A stretch of 64,000 nucleotides of DNA, taken from Branchiostoma floridae. Lineage: Eukaryota > Chordata > Leptocardii > Amphioxiformes > Branchiostomatidae. Positions 1 through 12,100 of this stretch are shown here, in pieces. The notes below the pieces were generated by a model that saw only the letters and a list, made by a program, of their open reading frames with translations, did not search any database and was not told where the DNA came from. Position 1 is the stretch's first letter. Every line of letters starts with the position of its first letter. Made by a program: the position numbers and the translations under genes. The stretch is taken from contig NC_049988.1 in assembly GCF_000003815.2 (NCBI RefSeq), positions 5,162,299-5,226,298 of the forward strand, read 5' to 3'.

Positions 1-36
1 AAAAACAACCCGGAGCCTAACCTCTGCTGGAGAGTA

Positions 37-280
37 GCCATACGTGCAAATACGTGCTGTCTACGTGCCAAAACGTGGGCAATCTTTGGGGATCCGTTAG
101 TGGCACGCAGACACGCCGTAGACGTGCATGCAAAACTTTGTGTGCCATCGGGCTATGGATTCACCCCCGTACGTGCCAGTACGGGCGACGCGCCTGCCCT
201 GTACAGCCTGAACGTTTTCAGAAAGATGTTCTGGACGTACGGACGAATTGCACGTACGGCGGGTTGTGCCCTCAGCTTAA
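37..280. mobile_element. GTACGTGC inverted-repeat element, copy a (left end truncated)
   Basis: It ends in CGGCGGGTTGTGCCCTCAGC, matching the terminal repeat of the other copies, and shares GTGCTGTCTACGTGCCAAAA. The left end lacks the outer terminal repeat. Bases 1-36 instead match the terminus of the foldback element at 47.2 kb. Confidence 0.7.
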
Positions 281-1053
281 GGAACTATTACCATTTCGCC
301 AATCTCAAGACACCAGAGAAGATGCCTCAGTAGTAAAAGCAACAAAAGTAGCACCCAGATCTTCAACACATGTACTTTGCAAATACCTATGCCTCAGCAA
401 GTAGTGAATAATGAGTGTTCTTCACTTACCTTGTTTTATGACACTCAGTTTATTTATCGACGGATACACAGCAGATACAGGTACATGTAGGTAATTACAG
501 ATATGATGACGTTGGCAATACCATAGTTACCTGGGAAATTATATTACAATTACCTAGGAAACACACTAAAGTATACGTGTATTCATGTTGCTTAATGCCA
601 ACTCATAGGTCACAAAATCGGTGTTTCCTTTGCACATAAAGATTAAACGGAGGGGAGTCGTGAAGCTTCCGTGACAGCACATGAAGTAAAGGCAGGGTTT
701 ACACTCCGATGAAGTCCGACTCAAGAGTCGGTTTACACACGTTTCCATGGCTTTGAATTATTGCACAGCAAGGCACTCAAAATCTTGAACAGATATCAAG
801 AACTTATTAGGCATGGAGAGTGAGAGAAAATGGTCAAATTTGCTCAAAGTACCTACACTGATTGTCGTATGGCCAATGACCTGAGCATGGTATAACCCAA
901 ATGGATTAACAAACAAGAAACGTGTCTTGCCTCCCTCGAAAGAGAGACACATGGTTTCTGAGTTACTTAAGTCGAGTCCAAGAGTAGAGTAATATTTGTA
1001 ATATATGTTTATACACACTCTACTGACTTGGACATCGGCTGAGTGTACTCCAA

Positions 1054-1393
1054 CGGGGCTGGAAATGCCACCTGCATATGCATTTTAGTGCAGGTAAAAT
1101 TGGAGCTGTGCAGGTATTATTGGTGTCTACCTGCACCTAACCTGTACTGGTCCATGTACTGGTTTTATACATGAATGTCTTATGATGAAGGTGTATATTG
1201 ATTGTAATTAGCTGCATTGATTGTTACCACCTATAGAGTATAAAAGAAAAAATTGCAATGGTTCCTGAACTATTTTAGTATGATCCAAACTTCCTAGATT
1301 CAGAGTGGTGCAGGTAAAATCTGTCAGGTGCAGGTAATTTTCAATGCTACCTGCACCAGTGCAGGTATGCAGAAAAAAGTATTTCGAGCCCTG
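1054..1393. mobile_element. 340-bp CAGGGCTCGAAAT inverted-repeat element, copy 1
   Basis: The left end is CGGGGCTGGAAATGCCACC and the right end TATTTCGAGCCCTG, with recurring ACCTGCACC boxes. It matches 42735-43074 along its full length, and both are 340 bp. CAGGG ends resemble hAT elements, but I could not find a convincing 8-bp target duplication. Confidence 0.75.
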
Positions 1394-1756
1394 TCCAAGT
1401 TGACTCCGAAAACGCTTGTGTAACCAGGCTAATAACAGACTTGACACGTGAAAACTCAGACTTTAATTTTTGGTTTCTCGGAACATGAAATGGCATGTGG
1501 CACATCGATGGTGCGGAATGTAAGCGACTATGGTATGGTATAGATATAACGTTATGTTAGTTACTATACATTTTCTTCGAGTAATGGCTGTTTTAAAGGT
1601 AAGGTATATACCAAATCTTCAATGACAACATATCTTGATCGCGGAGAATAACCTAGTTTCAATCTCGCGAGAGAACACGAGACTAGGTCAGGCTTGCGTC
1701 AGACATTGAAAACTTTGGCCACAGGCCACAGCAAGTAAGGGCCTTTGGCCTTAGGC

Positions 1757-2288
1757 CACAGCAAGTAAATTTTATGGATGACATCCGCGCGCTCATTAAT
1801 TTTTGCCTGATTTCAGAAAAAAAAACAATGTTTTTTCTTCTTCTTCGGAGATGATCAACATGACAAGAAAGTACCAAAATGGGAAAGTATGTTGTGTTGG
1901 GCCCGGGGCCTAATGATTGTACTTGTAGGAGTGACATTAGCGAGGTAGCCATGATTGTAGTTATAGAAGTGAAACCAGCTGGATAGTTGGAAAAGTGGCA
2001 CCAATATGGACGTCATAAGTGAAGTTGCCAACTTGGTAAGTGATACCAGTCTACCACACTAGTGTCACTTTTACTACGCTAGTTCACTTCTTTAATACAG
2101 GAATGAATGATTTGTGGTCAGTACTACCATGTTTTGTCACTTTAACTCTTCTTACAACATTCATGGTGTCTATTTTGAAAATTTAGCCATCTTGTTTTTT
2201 TTACCCATCTTGTTTTTTTTTCGCCCTATCTCACTATTTTTGCCGTCTGCAGAGGATGTCATCCATGAAATTTACTTGCTGTGGCCTT
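1757..2288. mobile_element. Inverted-repeat element with ATGGATGACATCC ends, copy 1
   Basis: The left end AGGCCACAGCAAGTAAATTT is followed by TATGGATGACATCC. The right end GGATGTCATCCATGAAATTT is followed by ACTTGCTGTGGCCTT and is its reverse complement with one change. The interior is low-complexity T- and A-rich and non-coding. Confidence 0.7.
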
Positions 2289-2448
2289 ACCTTTAAAAAC
2301 AGTCATTGCTCGAAGAAAATCTGGAGTAACTGTATTCATACGTGACTGATGAACCTCTTCAACAACGTTATGTTACTTTTGTCAGCCATTTTTACATGAC
2401 ACACGCACATTATCTAAGTCATACATACACAATAATCACAATCTTCGG

Positions 2449-2982
2449 NNNNNNNNNNNNNNNNNNNNNNNNNNNNNNNNNNNNNNNNNNNNNNNNNNNN
2501 NNNNNNNNNNNNNNNNNNNNNNNNNNNNNNNNNNNNNNNNNNNNNNNNNNNNNNNNNNNNNNNNNNNNNNNNNNNNNNNNNNNNNNNNNNNNNNNNNNNN
2601 NNNNNNNNNNNNNNNNNNNNNNNNNNNNNNNNNNNNNNNNNNNNNNNNNNNNNNNNNNNNNNNNNNNNNNNNNNNNNNNNNNNNNNNNNNNNNNNNNNNN
2701 NNNNNNNNNNNNNNNNNNNNNNNNNNNNNNNNNNNNNNNNNNNNNNNNNNNNNNNNNNNNNNNNNNNNNNNNNNNNNNNNNNNNNNNNNNNNNNNNNNNN
2801 NNNNNNNNNNNNNNNNNNNNNNNNNNNNNNNNNNNNNNNNNNNNNNNNNNNNNNNNNNNNNNNNNNNNNNNNNNNNNNNNNNNNNNNNNNNNNNNNNNNN
2901 NNNNNNNNNNNNNNNNNNNNNNNNNNNNNNNNNNNNNNNNNNNNNNNNNNNNNNNNNNNNNNNNNNNNNNNNNNNNNNNNNN
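2449..2982. other. Assembly gap (N)
   Basis: 534 undetermined bases. Could hide the missing receptor tail exon. Confidence 1.
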
Positions 2983-4839
2983 CTCATATATCACTTGATA
3001 GATTAGTTAAATCATGCTAAACATGTGCATAAATGGGCAAATATTTGCTACTAAAGTAGCTTGAACCATTTTAAGTGCTACATCTATTTAAGTGTATTCA
3101 AAAATAGTTTCAACATAGTTAAGTTACCTGCAGCAGTTATCTGTCATATTTACATATCATATCACAGTACAAGGCATTTCCTTAATACATCGATTTGAAT
3201 GGAATGCATGGAAAACAATACAAAAACATCTGTGCGTAAATTTGCACAACACTTCCTCTTATCAGATTTCATGTTGTTTGGTCATGTTATACCACTAACT
3301 AATAACTATGATTAAGAAGAGTAGAAAGTGTGATGCCAGGTGTTTTAATAATGTCAAGAAACAACGTGTAACACAGACTAGAGAACTCATATTTGCCTTC
3401 TGCTAAAGAGATTTACTTGACATTTTCTTCTGTCCACAGTGCAGTGCACATTTGTATAATGGCCAACACCCATATGTCAACATATGATTATATAGATAAA
3501 AATAGGAAGCAACAGGAAGTAACTACTCATGTGTAAATATTCCCTCTCAACTCATGATGACTAGCTGTCTGATTTTTTTTAACCACCTGCTGCTACAATA
3601 CCCTTTCCTCTGTCATATCTACAACCGGCACCTGTTCTGATACTTCTATCCCAAAATTGATAGCCTAAAATTGTTACAACAGAGCTACCGCAGCAATGGG
3701 AAATGTTGATGTGTGAATTATGTGTGATCACATTATGGTGGATTTCAGCTCATGCATAATCCAGAACTGTTGGGTGTGGTGACACAGCATCCGTCCAAAT
3801 GTCTCCTCCCATCATAGAGACGAGTGTGTATGTAAAATGGTTTTATCACATGAAAATCATGCAAGGTTGCTTTCCAGACGTCCTAATCTTTGTGGCCTTT
3901 AGCTGTATGCCAGCTGCTGATATTATTAGATGAATTTATACTCAACTGGTCTCAAGCATTCGGTGAGGGAAGGTAATAAAAGTTCAAATGTCAATTCTTA
4001 AGCCTATGTTGGCTGTTCACTACTTTTGAAAAGCCAGTATTTTTCTGGCAGCGTTGACCTGCTTAGATGAAGTCTGTTTTTTCTTTTCAACCTGATCGGC
4101 AATAAATCTTAGAATTGTTCTCTTTTATGAGTAAATGCCTGCCTGAGGGCATATGTAGTACCTCCTACTGTGGTATTACATACTGGTGCCACATGGAGTG
4201 TTAGGGTGGGGTTCAAAGTCGTGACAATATCGTTTGATCATTTGCTAGGAGGTGATATCAACGTGATATTTCTGCATGCAAAGAATATGCAAGGAATACC
4301 AACATAACAGATGATCATAAACGTCTGATAAAAATGTCTGCAGTGCTGTATTGTAACCAACAGGAATGGGATTATCGCAAGAAATAATAATAAGACAATC
4401 AGTGCCGCACTTTGATGCCAGGTTTTAATTTTCAGGCTGTCTGACCTCTCAACATCCTTCCAAATTTAACGCCTTTAAAAATTTCAGCAACATCTATGAG
4501 TTGAGAACATTGTCTAAAACTTCTGATAATAATGTACTATTATGTAGATTGCAAAGTATTGTAAATTTACCGCATCTTGCTGGGCAAGTGTCGAGGCCGA
4601 CCCGTACAACTGATGATTTATCAATGGAGCTGAAACAAATTGGTGCAGTGGATTATGCACATTCCATATCACATAAATTCAATGAAATTGTCTTTTAGGG
4701 CAGTTTAGAAATACTATATATCAAGTATATGATACAAATATATGATATGGCTTGCTTACCTTGTCATACATGTTATGCCACTGCACACATTACATAGTTC
4801 ATTCATATATTGTCCAGATGGATCTGCCATCTTAAAACG
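2983..4839. other. AT-rich stretch, no gene seen
   Basis: Read on both strands. No splice-bounded receptor-like exon, RNA gene or inverted-repeat element was recognised. The receptor tail exon was specifically sought here (W/R-rich helix 8 after NGE) and not found. The stretch 281-1053 is likewise empty. Confidence 0.6.
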
Positions 4840-5424
4840 NNNNNNNNNNNNNNNNNNNNNNNNNNNNNNNNNNNNNNNNNNNNNNNNNNNNNNNNNNNNN
4901 NNNNNNNNNNNNNNNNNNNNNNNNNNNNNNNNNNNNNNNNNNNNNNNNNNNNNNNNNNNNNNNNNNNNNNNNNNNNNNNNNNNNNNNNNNNNNNNNNNNN
5001 NNNNNNNNNNNNNNNNNNNNNNNNNNNNNNNNNNNNNNNNNNNNNNNNNNNNNNNNNNNNNNNNNNNNNNNNNNNNNNNNNNNNNNNNNNNNNNNNNNNN
5101 NNNNNNNNNNNNNNNNNNNNNNNNNNNNNNNNNNNNNNNNNNNNNNNNNNNNNNNNNNNNNNNNNNNNNNNNNNNNNNNNNNNNNNNNNNNNNNNNNNNN
5201 NNNNNNNNNNNNNNNNNNNNNNNNNNNNNNNNNNNNNNNNNNNNNNNNNNNNNNNNNNNNNNNNNNNNNNNNNNNNNNNNNNNNNNNNNNNNNNNNNNNN
5301 NNNNNNNNNNNNNNNNNNNNNNNNNNNNNNNNNNNNNNNNNNNNNNNNNNNNNNNNNNNNNNNNNNNNNNNNNNNNNNNNNNNNNNNNNNNNNNNNNNNN
5401 NNNNNNNNNNNNNNNNNNNNNNNN
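4840..5424. other. Assembly gap (N)
   Basis: 585 undetermined bases bordering the Penelope-like element. Could hide the element's left side or the receptor tail exon. Confidence 1.
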
Positions 5425-5926
5425 GATACGATTTTTAAGACTTTATATCCGTACACAAAAATAAAGCGCTTACCAACAAGCTTTCGATCAGTCCTCTGAT
5501 CCTTCTCAAGTTGTAATGACCCAAGACCTAAGTCGCACTTCCGGAACGGAAGTGTGACGTCAGTAAAGGGTCAAAGGTGCTTGACAGTCGGTATCGGCCC
5601 CCGTCTCGGTTGAGGGAAGGTTGGTGGGCTCTGATGTAAATGGCCTCTGTTCACTCCCCTGAGAAGGTAATCCTGTTCGGAATCAAGTATCTCCACCTTG
5701 TTGAAATCCACAGAGTGTCCCGGAGATTCTATGTGGATGTGTTGTGCCACCTCCGATGTTTTGACTGAGCTGGGCCGTCTATGCTCTAGAAACCTGGTTC
5801 TGAGAGCGCGGCTAGTTTCACCTACGTAGGACTCCTGACAAGGGCCACGGATGTTTTGGCCTTGGCAAGGAATGTGGTAAATGACACCACACTTATCAGC
5901 CTTTGGAGTTTTATCCTTAGGTGCAA
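5425..5926 (-). repeat. Inverted 3'-end copy of the Penelope-like element
   Basis: This is the mirror image of 6367-6868. The end of the right copy (6779-6835) contains GGATCAG, a 4-nt loop, CTGATC, then GAAAGC. This stem followed by GAAA resembles the layout of the hammerhead-like motifs elsewhere in the window, but the first core box (CTTGAGAAG) is degenerate. Confidence 0.85.
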
Positions 5927-5927
5927 G

Positions 5928-6764
5928 TCACTACCTTTTCTGGACACCTTGACTGTGATCCAAGAAGACGGTTCTCTCCGCATTAAGATATACCGCAAAC
6001 CCACCCACACTGATCATTATCTTAATTTTGCCTCTAACCATCCTCTTGACCATAAACTCGGAGTGGTTAGGACCTTGTTCCATAGAGCTGAAACTGTGAT
6101 CTCGGAACAAGAAGATATACTGTCAGAGAAGGAACATCTGGTTTCCGCGCTTAAACAATGTGGCTACCCTGGTTGGGCCATTGACAAGGTAGACTTACCC
6201 CGTATAGAGAAACCCAGTTCTACTAACCGTGATCCTGGTCGTGTCAACAGAGGTTTTGTCATACTCCCGTACGTAAAAGACCTCTCAGAGGCCCTCAGGA
6301 GAATCTTTGACACGCACGGAGTCAAAACGTGCTTCAAACCCACAAAGACCCTGAGACAGTATTTGGTTGCACCTAAGGATAAAACTCCAAAGGCTGATAA
6401 GTGTGGTGTCATTTACCACATTCCTTGCCAAGGCCAAAACATCCGTGGCCCTTGTCAGGAGTCCTACGTAGGTGAAACTAGCCGCGCTCTCAGAACCAGG
6501 TTTCTAGAGCATAGACGGCCCAGCTCAGTCAAAACATCGGAGGTGGCACAACACATTCACATAGAATCTCCGGGACACTCTGTGGATTTCGACAAGGTGG
6601 AGATACTTGATTCCGAACAGGATTACTTTCTCAGGGGAGTGAAAGAGGCCATTTACATCAGAGCCCACCAACCTTCCCTCAACCGAGACGGGGGCCGATA
6701 CCGACTGTCAAGCACCTTTGACCCTTTACTGACGTCACACTTCCGTTCCGGAAGTGCGACTTAG
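5928..6764 (+). pseudogene. Penelope-like RT thumb plus GIY-YIG endonuclease, truncated
   Basis: The open frame reads FLDTLTVIQEDGSLRIKIYR, then KPTHTDHYLNFASNHP, the distal reverse-transcriptase region of Penelope-like elements. After a basic linker come GVIYHIPCQGQ and CQESYVGETSRALRTRFLEH, a cysteine/histidine-rich GIY-YIG nuclease domain as in this class. The frame stops at TAG 6762. The open frame extends back to an ATG at 5856, but the stretch before 5927 is the inverted 3' copy read antisense, so that start is artificial. The element cannot be autonomous as seen, because the catalytic YxDD part of the RT is missing. Confidence 0.85.
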
Positions 6765-7165
6765 GTCTTGGGTCATTACAACTTGAGAAGGATCAGAGGA
6801 CTGATCGAAAGCTTGTTGGTAAGCGCTTTATTTTTGTGTACGGATATAAAGTCTTAAAAATCGTATCATTATGTTAAGTACCGTCACAGATGAACTTACA
6901 TTCATTTTGTAGTTTCATCGATATTGAAGTGCACAATTCTGGTATCAGTCGTCCCTACTTTTTAAAAAGCTCCTTGGCTAGTCCGAGTGTACTATGGACC
7001 TATTCTGAGAGGCAGATTGATAAACCCTTAGAATAGGCCAATGAACCCGCACTGTGTCTTAATTTTATCCCAGGATTGAAAGCACATTATCTAACCCTGA
7101 GCTATAATATACCACTCAGAACGAATGGCTAGCACGGCTCTCAGTCAATCTTCCCGTCTCCGTTA

Positions 7166-7970
7166 TACCCGCCTCACATTATATACGATCTTCGGACGTA
7201 CTTCGCGATCGCAGGAAGGTCGGCTGATTTTCAGATCTTAAGATGGTCTTGCGTATTTTTTGCCCAAAATCTGTTCCCCTCACATATAAGCGAGCCTCTT
7301 GCGATCGACGGTGAATAAATCTATGATAATGAACCTCCCATGACCTCTTGCGCGCGGACAAGGGAACACAAAACGTTCCTCAAAAAAGGCAAGAGATCAA
7401 TAAATGTTGCTTATTTTGTTGTCGGAATCTTTTTAACCAATGAATGGAATGCGCGGGCATAATAGAAATGACACAAGAAAGGAAAGTGTGTCACAAAGCC
7501 AGCCTACATACTGACACAGGGGCCACAATGTAAGAATTACCCTCACATTCCCAGAAATTCAATATTTGTAAACAATCGGAAGTCGGGTGAACGTCGCCCG
7601 ACTAACGGGCGTTCGCCATCCGATTTACGTTCGATGATTGATAATTATGTCTGTGCTCACCTATCGGTCTTCAATCGTTGGATTGACGCAAGACTATTGA
7701 CCCATACCCTTGCGAGGTACGCACGATTTGCACGCACGATCTGCGACTCGGTAACGAGCTCTGCGATCTCGGAGATCTCCTGCGACTTGTCGCTTATGTT
7801 AAGAACATGTTTCGCTGCACCGCGACCGTCGTAAGACTCCTGAAAATTGCCGGCGATCCCTAAAAATCGCAAGATGATCGTGAGAACACCGGACGTCTTA
7901 CTCACGAAAATGTCATTTAGAGCTCGTAAACTAGTCTTCCGATCGAATCGCGCCTAATGTGAGGCGGGTA
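7166..7970. mobile_element. Non-autonomous TIR element, PIF/Harbinger-like, 805 bp
   Basis: Termini are TACCCGCCTCACATTA and its reverse complement TAATGTGAGGCGGGTA. Both sides have TTA (7163-7165 and 7971-7973), a three-base target duplication of the TWA kind used by PIF/Harbinger elements. No transposase is recognisable inside. The superfamily assignment rests only on the target duplication and terminal repeat. Confidence 0.7.
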
Positions 7971-7974
7971 TTAT

Positions 7975-8530
7975 AGATGGACTTAGTACACTAAATAAGT
8001 TAGACAGAATTACGAAATGTTACCAGGTTGATAGAGAAAAGATCAAGGAGGTGCAAGGTTTTAGATATCTTGGTTCCAGCATGGCCTCAAGTAGTTCCGA
8101 CCTTAAAAGAGCAGAGCACTCGCCTGGGCCGTGTTTTGGTAACTAGAACCTCTTTGGAGGAGCGAGCATATCCCGATTGCTACCAAAGTGAAACTGTTCA
8201 TGGCTTCCTGTGTCACAGTGCTTGTTTACGAGTCTTGGGTCATAACACAAGATATGGAGAAAAGAATCAACTCCTTTGCTACATTGATATCTTGCTTTTG
8301 ATTTCGTTGAAGGCTCAACCAGGTATCTAACAGCAGGATCTATGAACTGACTATTGCCGTTGATCGAACACGTGCACTCGAGGCAGTTGCACTTCCTGGG
8401 CTATATCCTGCGCATGCCTGAGGATGAAACTGTCAATATCTATGCTCTTTGCACGGCAGACTCAGACGAGGACTCCAAGCTACCACCTATCTACAGTTAC
8501 CTCAAGATTTGAATGGCCAGAAGAGCATGG
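7975..8530 (+). pseudogene. Non-LTR retrotransposon ORF2 3' remnant
   Basis: Decayed coding sequence in several frames. GFRYLGSSMASSSSDLKR is near 8060, KLFMASCVTVLVYESW near 8190 and RQLHFLGYILRMPEDE near 8380, followed by TVNIYALCTADSDEDSKLPP and a stop. These are the familiar GxxYLG, ...LLYGSE-W and LGH-xxRMPxD landmarks downstream of LINE reverse transcriptases. Stops and frame changes between them show it is dead. The Harbinger-like element lies just before it. Confidence 0.7.
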
Positions 8531-8843
8531 CAGAAACTTAAGGAGCACTTTCATTGCACTTGCGTCAAGTTTGCGTCACTGCGGGGTTCAAAAGATACTG
8601 AAAGAATTTCAGAGGTCAAGAAAGAATTTTCTTACTTTTTGTGTATTTTGTCGTCTTGTACGTCATACTTTCACGAATTACGCAATATTTAGATTATAAA
8701 GAAAAAATCGGAGACAGTGACAGAAACAGAGCAGTGACGCAGTGCACGTGAATGAACCCCGCAGTGACGTAAGCTTGGCGCAAGTGCAGTGAGAGTGCAC
8801 CTTTACAGTCACCTGCGGTGCAGCCGACAGATGATGAGTTATA

Positions 8844-9080
8844 CTCCCTTTCCACTAGGACGGTGCTCTCACCGTGCTCTCTCTGCGACCTCAAATTTGA
8901 CAGATCGTTCAACGAATTCTATAGAAGAGAAACGAATCTTTTTGCCCTTGTGTGCTTTGTTGTCTTCTCAGTCCACTTTTACATTTTGTATGATATACCA
9001 AGTGTGAAAGTAAAGATTACACATATACTATTTAGGTCGCAGTGAGAGCGCAGCACGATCGCCGTCTAGTGGAAAGGGGG
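8844..9080. mobile_element. Short inverted-repeat element beside the TM7 exon
   Basis: CTCCCTTTCCACTAGGACGG at the left pairs with CGTCTAGTGGAAAGGGGG at the right, and the pairing continues inward over about 45 bases (CTCTCTGCGACCT against AGGTCGCAGTGAGAG). It ends 27 bases from the donor side of receptor exon 12. Non-coding. Confidence 0.7.
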
Positions 9081-9107
9081 CCTTAGACAGAAGAAACAAT
9101 TTCTCAC

Positions 9108-9149
9108 CTCTCCGTTTAGAAAACAGTACAAGACGGCCACGATTAACCC
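9108..9149 (-). CDS. PTHR: Receptor exon 12: TM7 micro-exon (42 bp)
   Basis: The acceptor is TTTGCTTTCAG and the donor GTGAGA. The 42 nt are in phase 0 at both ends and encode [14 protein letters not shown]. This matches the 42-bp TM7 exon typical of class B receptors (GFxVxxxYCFxNxEV). The residue before NGE is leucine where cysteine is common. The next exon (helix 8 and C-terminal tail) was not located in 1-9107. Confidence 0.93.
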
Positions 9150-12100
9150 CTGAAAGCAAAGAAAAAGAATCAGAGATACATAAATGAACAAATTGAGAAA
9201 TGAATCAGTAACATTTCAGAAAATCCTCTTACTGATAGGCATGTATCTTACTAAATAATGTTAGATAAATGCTCCATGAAATTATTCCAATCCTTTCTTG
9301 CAGTCTATCATTACATGATAATGTTACACAGTGAAAAATCAACCCCCAATTTCCCCCAATTAACAGTTACATATAGCGTTTGTGTGGCAGGTGTAGGAAA
9401 GTCTAGCGAATGACCATGTTTATCAGGTTACGTGCAATCAACTCAACCCATTATCTTTGTCTACGTTTGCACTTAGATGAGAAACCATTAGAAGACTAGA
9501 ACCGTTATATAGTAAGTATTACGTCACTGGTACGTTAGGGGATATCTGCAGATTAAAATGCTATTTTTTTGTATATGATGTATGATGTAATCCCACCCCC
9601 CTCCACCCCGGCCCCATGCTTGATGTTAATAGACCCACGTTTAGTTGTAAATAGCATAATTGGAGAAGTTGTTGATGAATCTTCGAGATATTTGCTGAGT
9701 TAGTGGGTATTGGAATGCTTAGATTCCGGACCACCTTGCTATGGCGGCTTATGGCGGCTTACTCATCAGAGCTCGTCTTTTGGACATGCTATGGTCATGA
9801 TTTTCACACGTTGTCAGTTTTGGGGCCTGTAAAAATTGGCCTTATGGTTACTTTACACGTATTCAATATCCACAACCAAATCAAATATCGAGTTTTATAT
9901 CATAAACTATCCGTCCCGAACATGATTATTCGGCAAATCGTGGTGTGCAAGCTTAGATATCATTTGAGACAGTCCTGACCTAAGCAGTCAAAGTAATCAT
10001 CCCGGGTAATCCTCTACTTACAATTACTTAATTCCTATTCTATTACAGATTAAAATCCATTAGCGTTAGTGTGCAGTTTCTGGGGCTAGTCATAGTGGCG
10101 GTACTTAATACGGGCACATATGGCGTCCTCTTAGTGTAGGCTGTATCAAGATTCATGACAGATGGGGTCTGGCACATGCTTGTACAACTATAGAACACAG
10201 GAATATGCAATTATGTCTAATAACAAGAAAATGTCTATTAATGATCCATCATTTAAAAAGAACGCAAGAAGTTGTTTAAAAACGCATCAAACGTATGTGA
10301 CGTAGGGACATCTGGATCCGTCAGCAGCGGATTGAAAGGTGACTGTTGACTGTAGGAACTTGGATGATTGTCCACATTGAAACTTAATGCAGAATGACAC
10401 CGATCATACTGGCATCTTTGATTCAATGTAATGTTAGTGCCCTTAATCAACCAGCATTCAAATGTTAATGAAACTAAAGATACGCTGCGCAACAAAATGA
10501 CACCATCAGCTTATGATATATTATGATAATGTTTGCACGATACTTAATATAATATTATAATGTTTGCACAATACGTTAAAAACAGATGTAAATGATTACT
10601 CATGTTGAAAAGTGTTCTTACCTGGAATGAGTTCATGAAAGTGTCGAAGAAGTAGCTGACATATTTCACCTGCCCCGTGACGTCTTCAGGAAGGCCGATG
10701 AAGACGATGTAGTGAACTCCAAAGAGTGGGATCAGCACAAGTGTGGAGCGGGTCAGCTTCCTGCAGTTTTAAAGACCACAAGTGGTACTATAAAATCCCC
10801 CAATAAATTCGGCTAACGTAAACTATCGGGTTCAGTCTGCAACAGGCTCTCATACAGTGAACATGGGTGCTGGAGCAGGGCTAATACGTACACTGTAGAG
10901 TTCAAATAGTCACAGCTAGATAAAGATTTTTAGTTTGGATGCACATAAAAAATAAAGTTGTAAGCTTTCTCTAAATAGAAATCATGTGAATTTATGACCA
11001 CAGACCCACTAAGCCCAGCCTGGAACTTCGTGGAAGGGAAACATTGGGGCACTGAGATATTATACCCTTGTTGCTGGTGGTGACTGGGCAAGCAATTCTA
11101 GTCTCTCACATTGCAAAGACGGTGCCACGATTACAAGTTCTATTTGTAGACACGTCAATAGAAAGCTCGTAACTACAGGAAAAGAAATAAAAATTTGACA
11201 GGGACTAATCTTTGCAAAAATAAATGCTCTTATTCTCTATAATGATGATAACATCTCTTATTTGAAAACAAGACACCAAATAGCTTCTGAAAGGGAAGAC
11301 ACCAAATAGCAATGATGTTGACATTCAGTAACTCAGGCAATGGGGTATAGAGATCAAGATTGTGCTGGAAAGAGTGTACATGTACTTATACACCGAATTC
11401 AAGGGGACAGGAAATCTGGCCAACATTTTGAATTTTCAACACTGGTCTGGTATTTCTTCCTTCAAAACTAATGTTGTAGAAAAGATGGTATGGTCCTTAA
11501 AAGTCTTGAATGCTTATTAAGTAATATGTCTCTTAAAATCTAACACGATGAATGGAATGTATCATGTATGTTTTGGAGGAACATTTGCTTTTAATAATCG
11601 TAATAATGATATCATTGTGATTTCAAAAGCTGAACGGATATGGGTATCCAGGCTTCCTTTCATAACAAACGATACAAACTTTGTAATTATCATACTATAT
11701 GGTTGATGGTTGATATGGCTGGTTGATATGATCATACTAACTACAGCGGTGCACGTGACTTTGTTCCTGAATAACTTTATCTTGTAAATGTGAAAAAAAG
11801 AAACAGCGGCCATGTTTAGTGAAGAAACTTACTTGTACTGTTGGGAATGTTCCCTTGCTCCATTGGCCTGTCGTAGTTTTACCGCCAGAATCCGGACTAT
11901 GTTTAGAAACAGGATGAAGTTTATCTGTAGAAGGAGGTGAAAAGAAGGTTTGTAAGTAAGAAAAACAGGCCTAAAAATCGCTGGTTTATTTTGTGTCTCA
12001 ACAAATAATTGTTGGCAAAAAAAAAATAGAAAGGCCGACATTTGCTTGAGAGCAAATACAGCATATTTCAGCCATCTCCCTCCCCATGCAACAATAGACT

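Larger units (their letters stand above)
5425..6868 (+). mobile_element. Penelope-like element, 5'-truncated, with inverted terminal copies
   Basis: The element begins at a gap edge. Positions 5425-5926 are the near-exact reverse complement of 6367-6868 (coordinates sum to 12293 at both ends). The unique centre and right half encode the end of a Penelope-like reverse transcriptase and a GIY-YIG endonuclease. Penelope-like elements are known for terminal pseudo-LTR copies in direct or inverted orientation, which matches. The left copy carries at least one single-base indel relative to the right one. The 5' part of the reverse transcriptase is absent. Confidence 0.85.

Noticed and set aside
54-404. 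116-residue frame [13 protein letters not shown]...
   Set aside because: Lies in an inverted-repeat element. A similar start ([11 protein letters not shown]) recurs at 25006 in another copy of the same element, which explains the apparent conservation.
5856-5927. N-terminal extension MALARNVVNDTT of the Penelope-like frame
   Set aside because: These bases are the inverted copy of the element's own 3' end read antisense, so the start codon is accidental.
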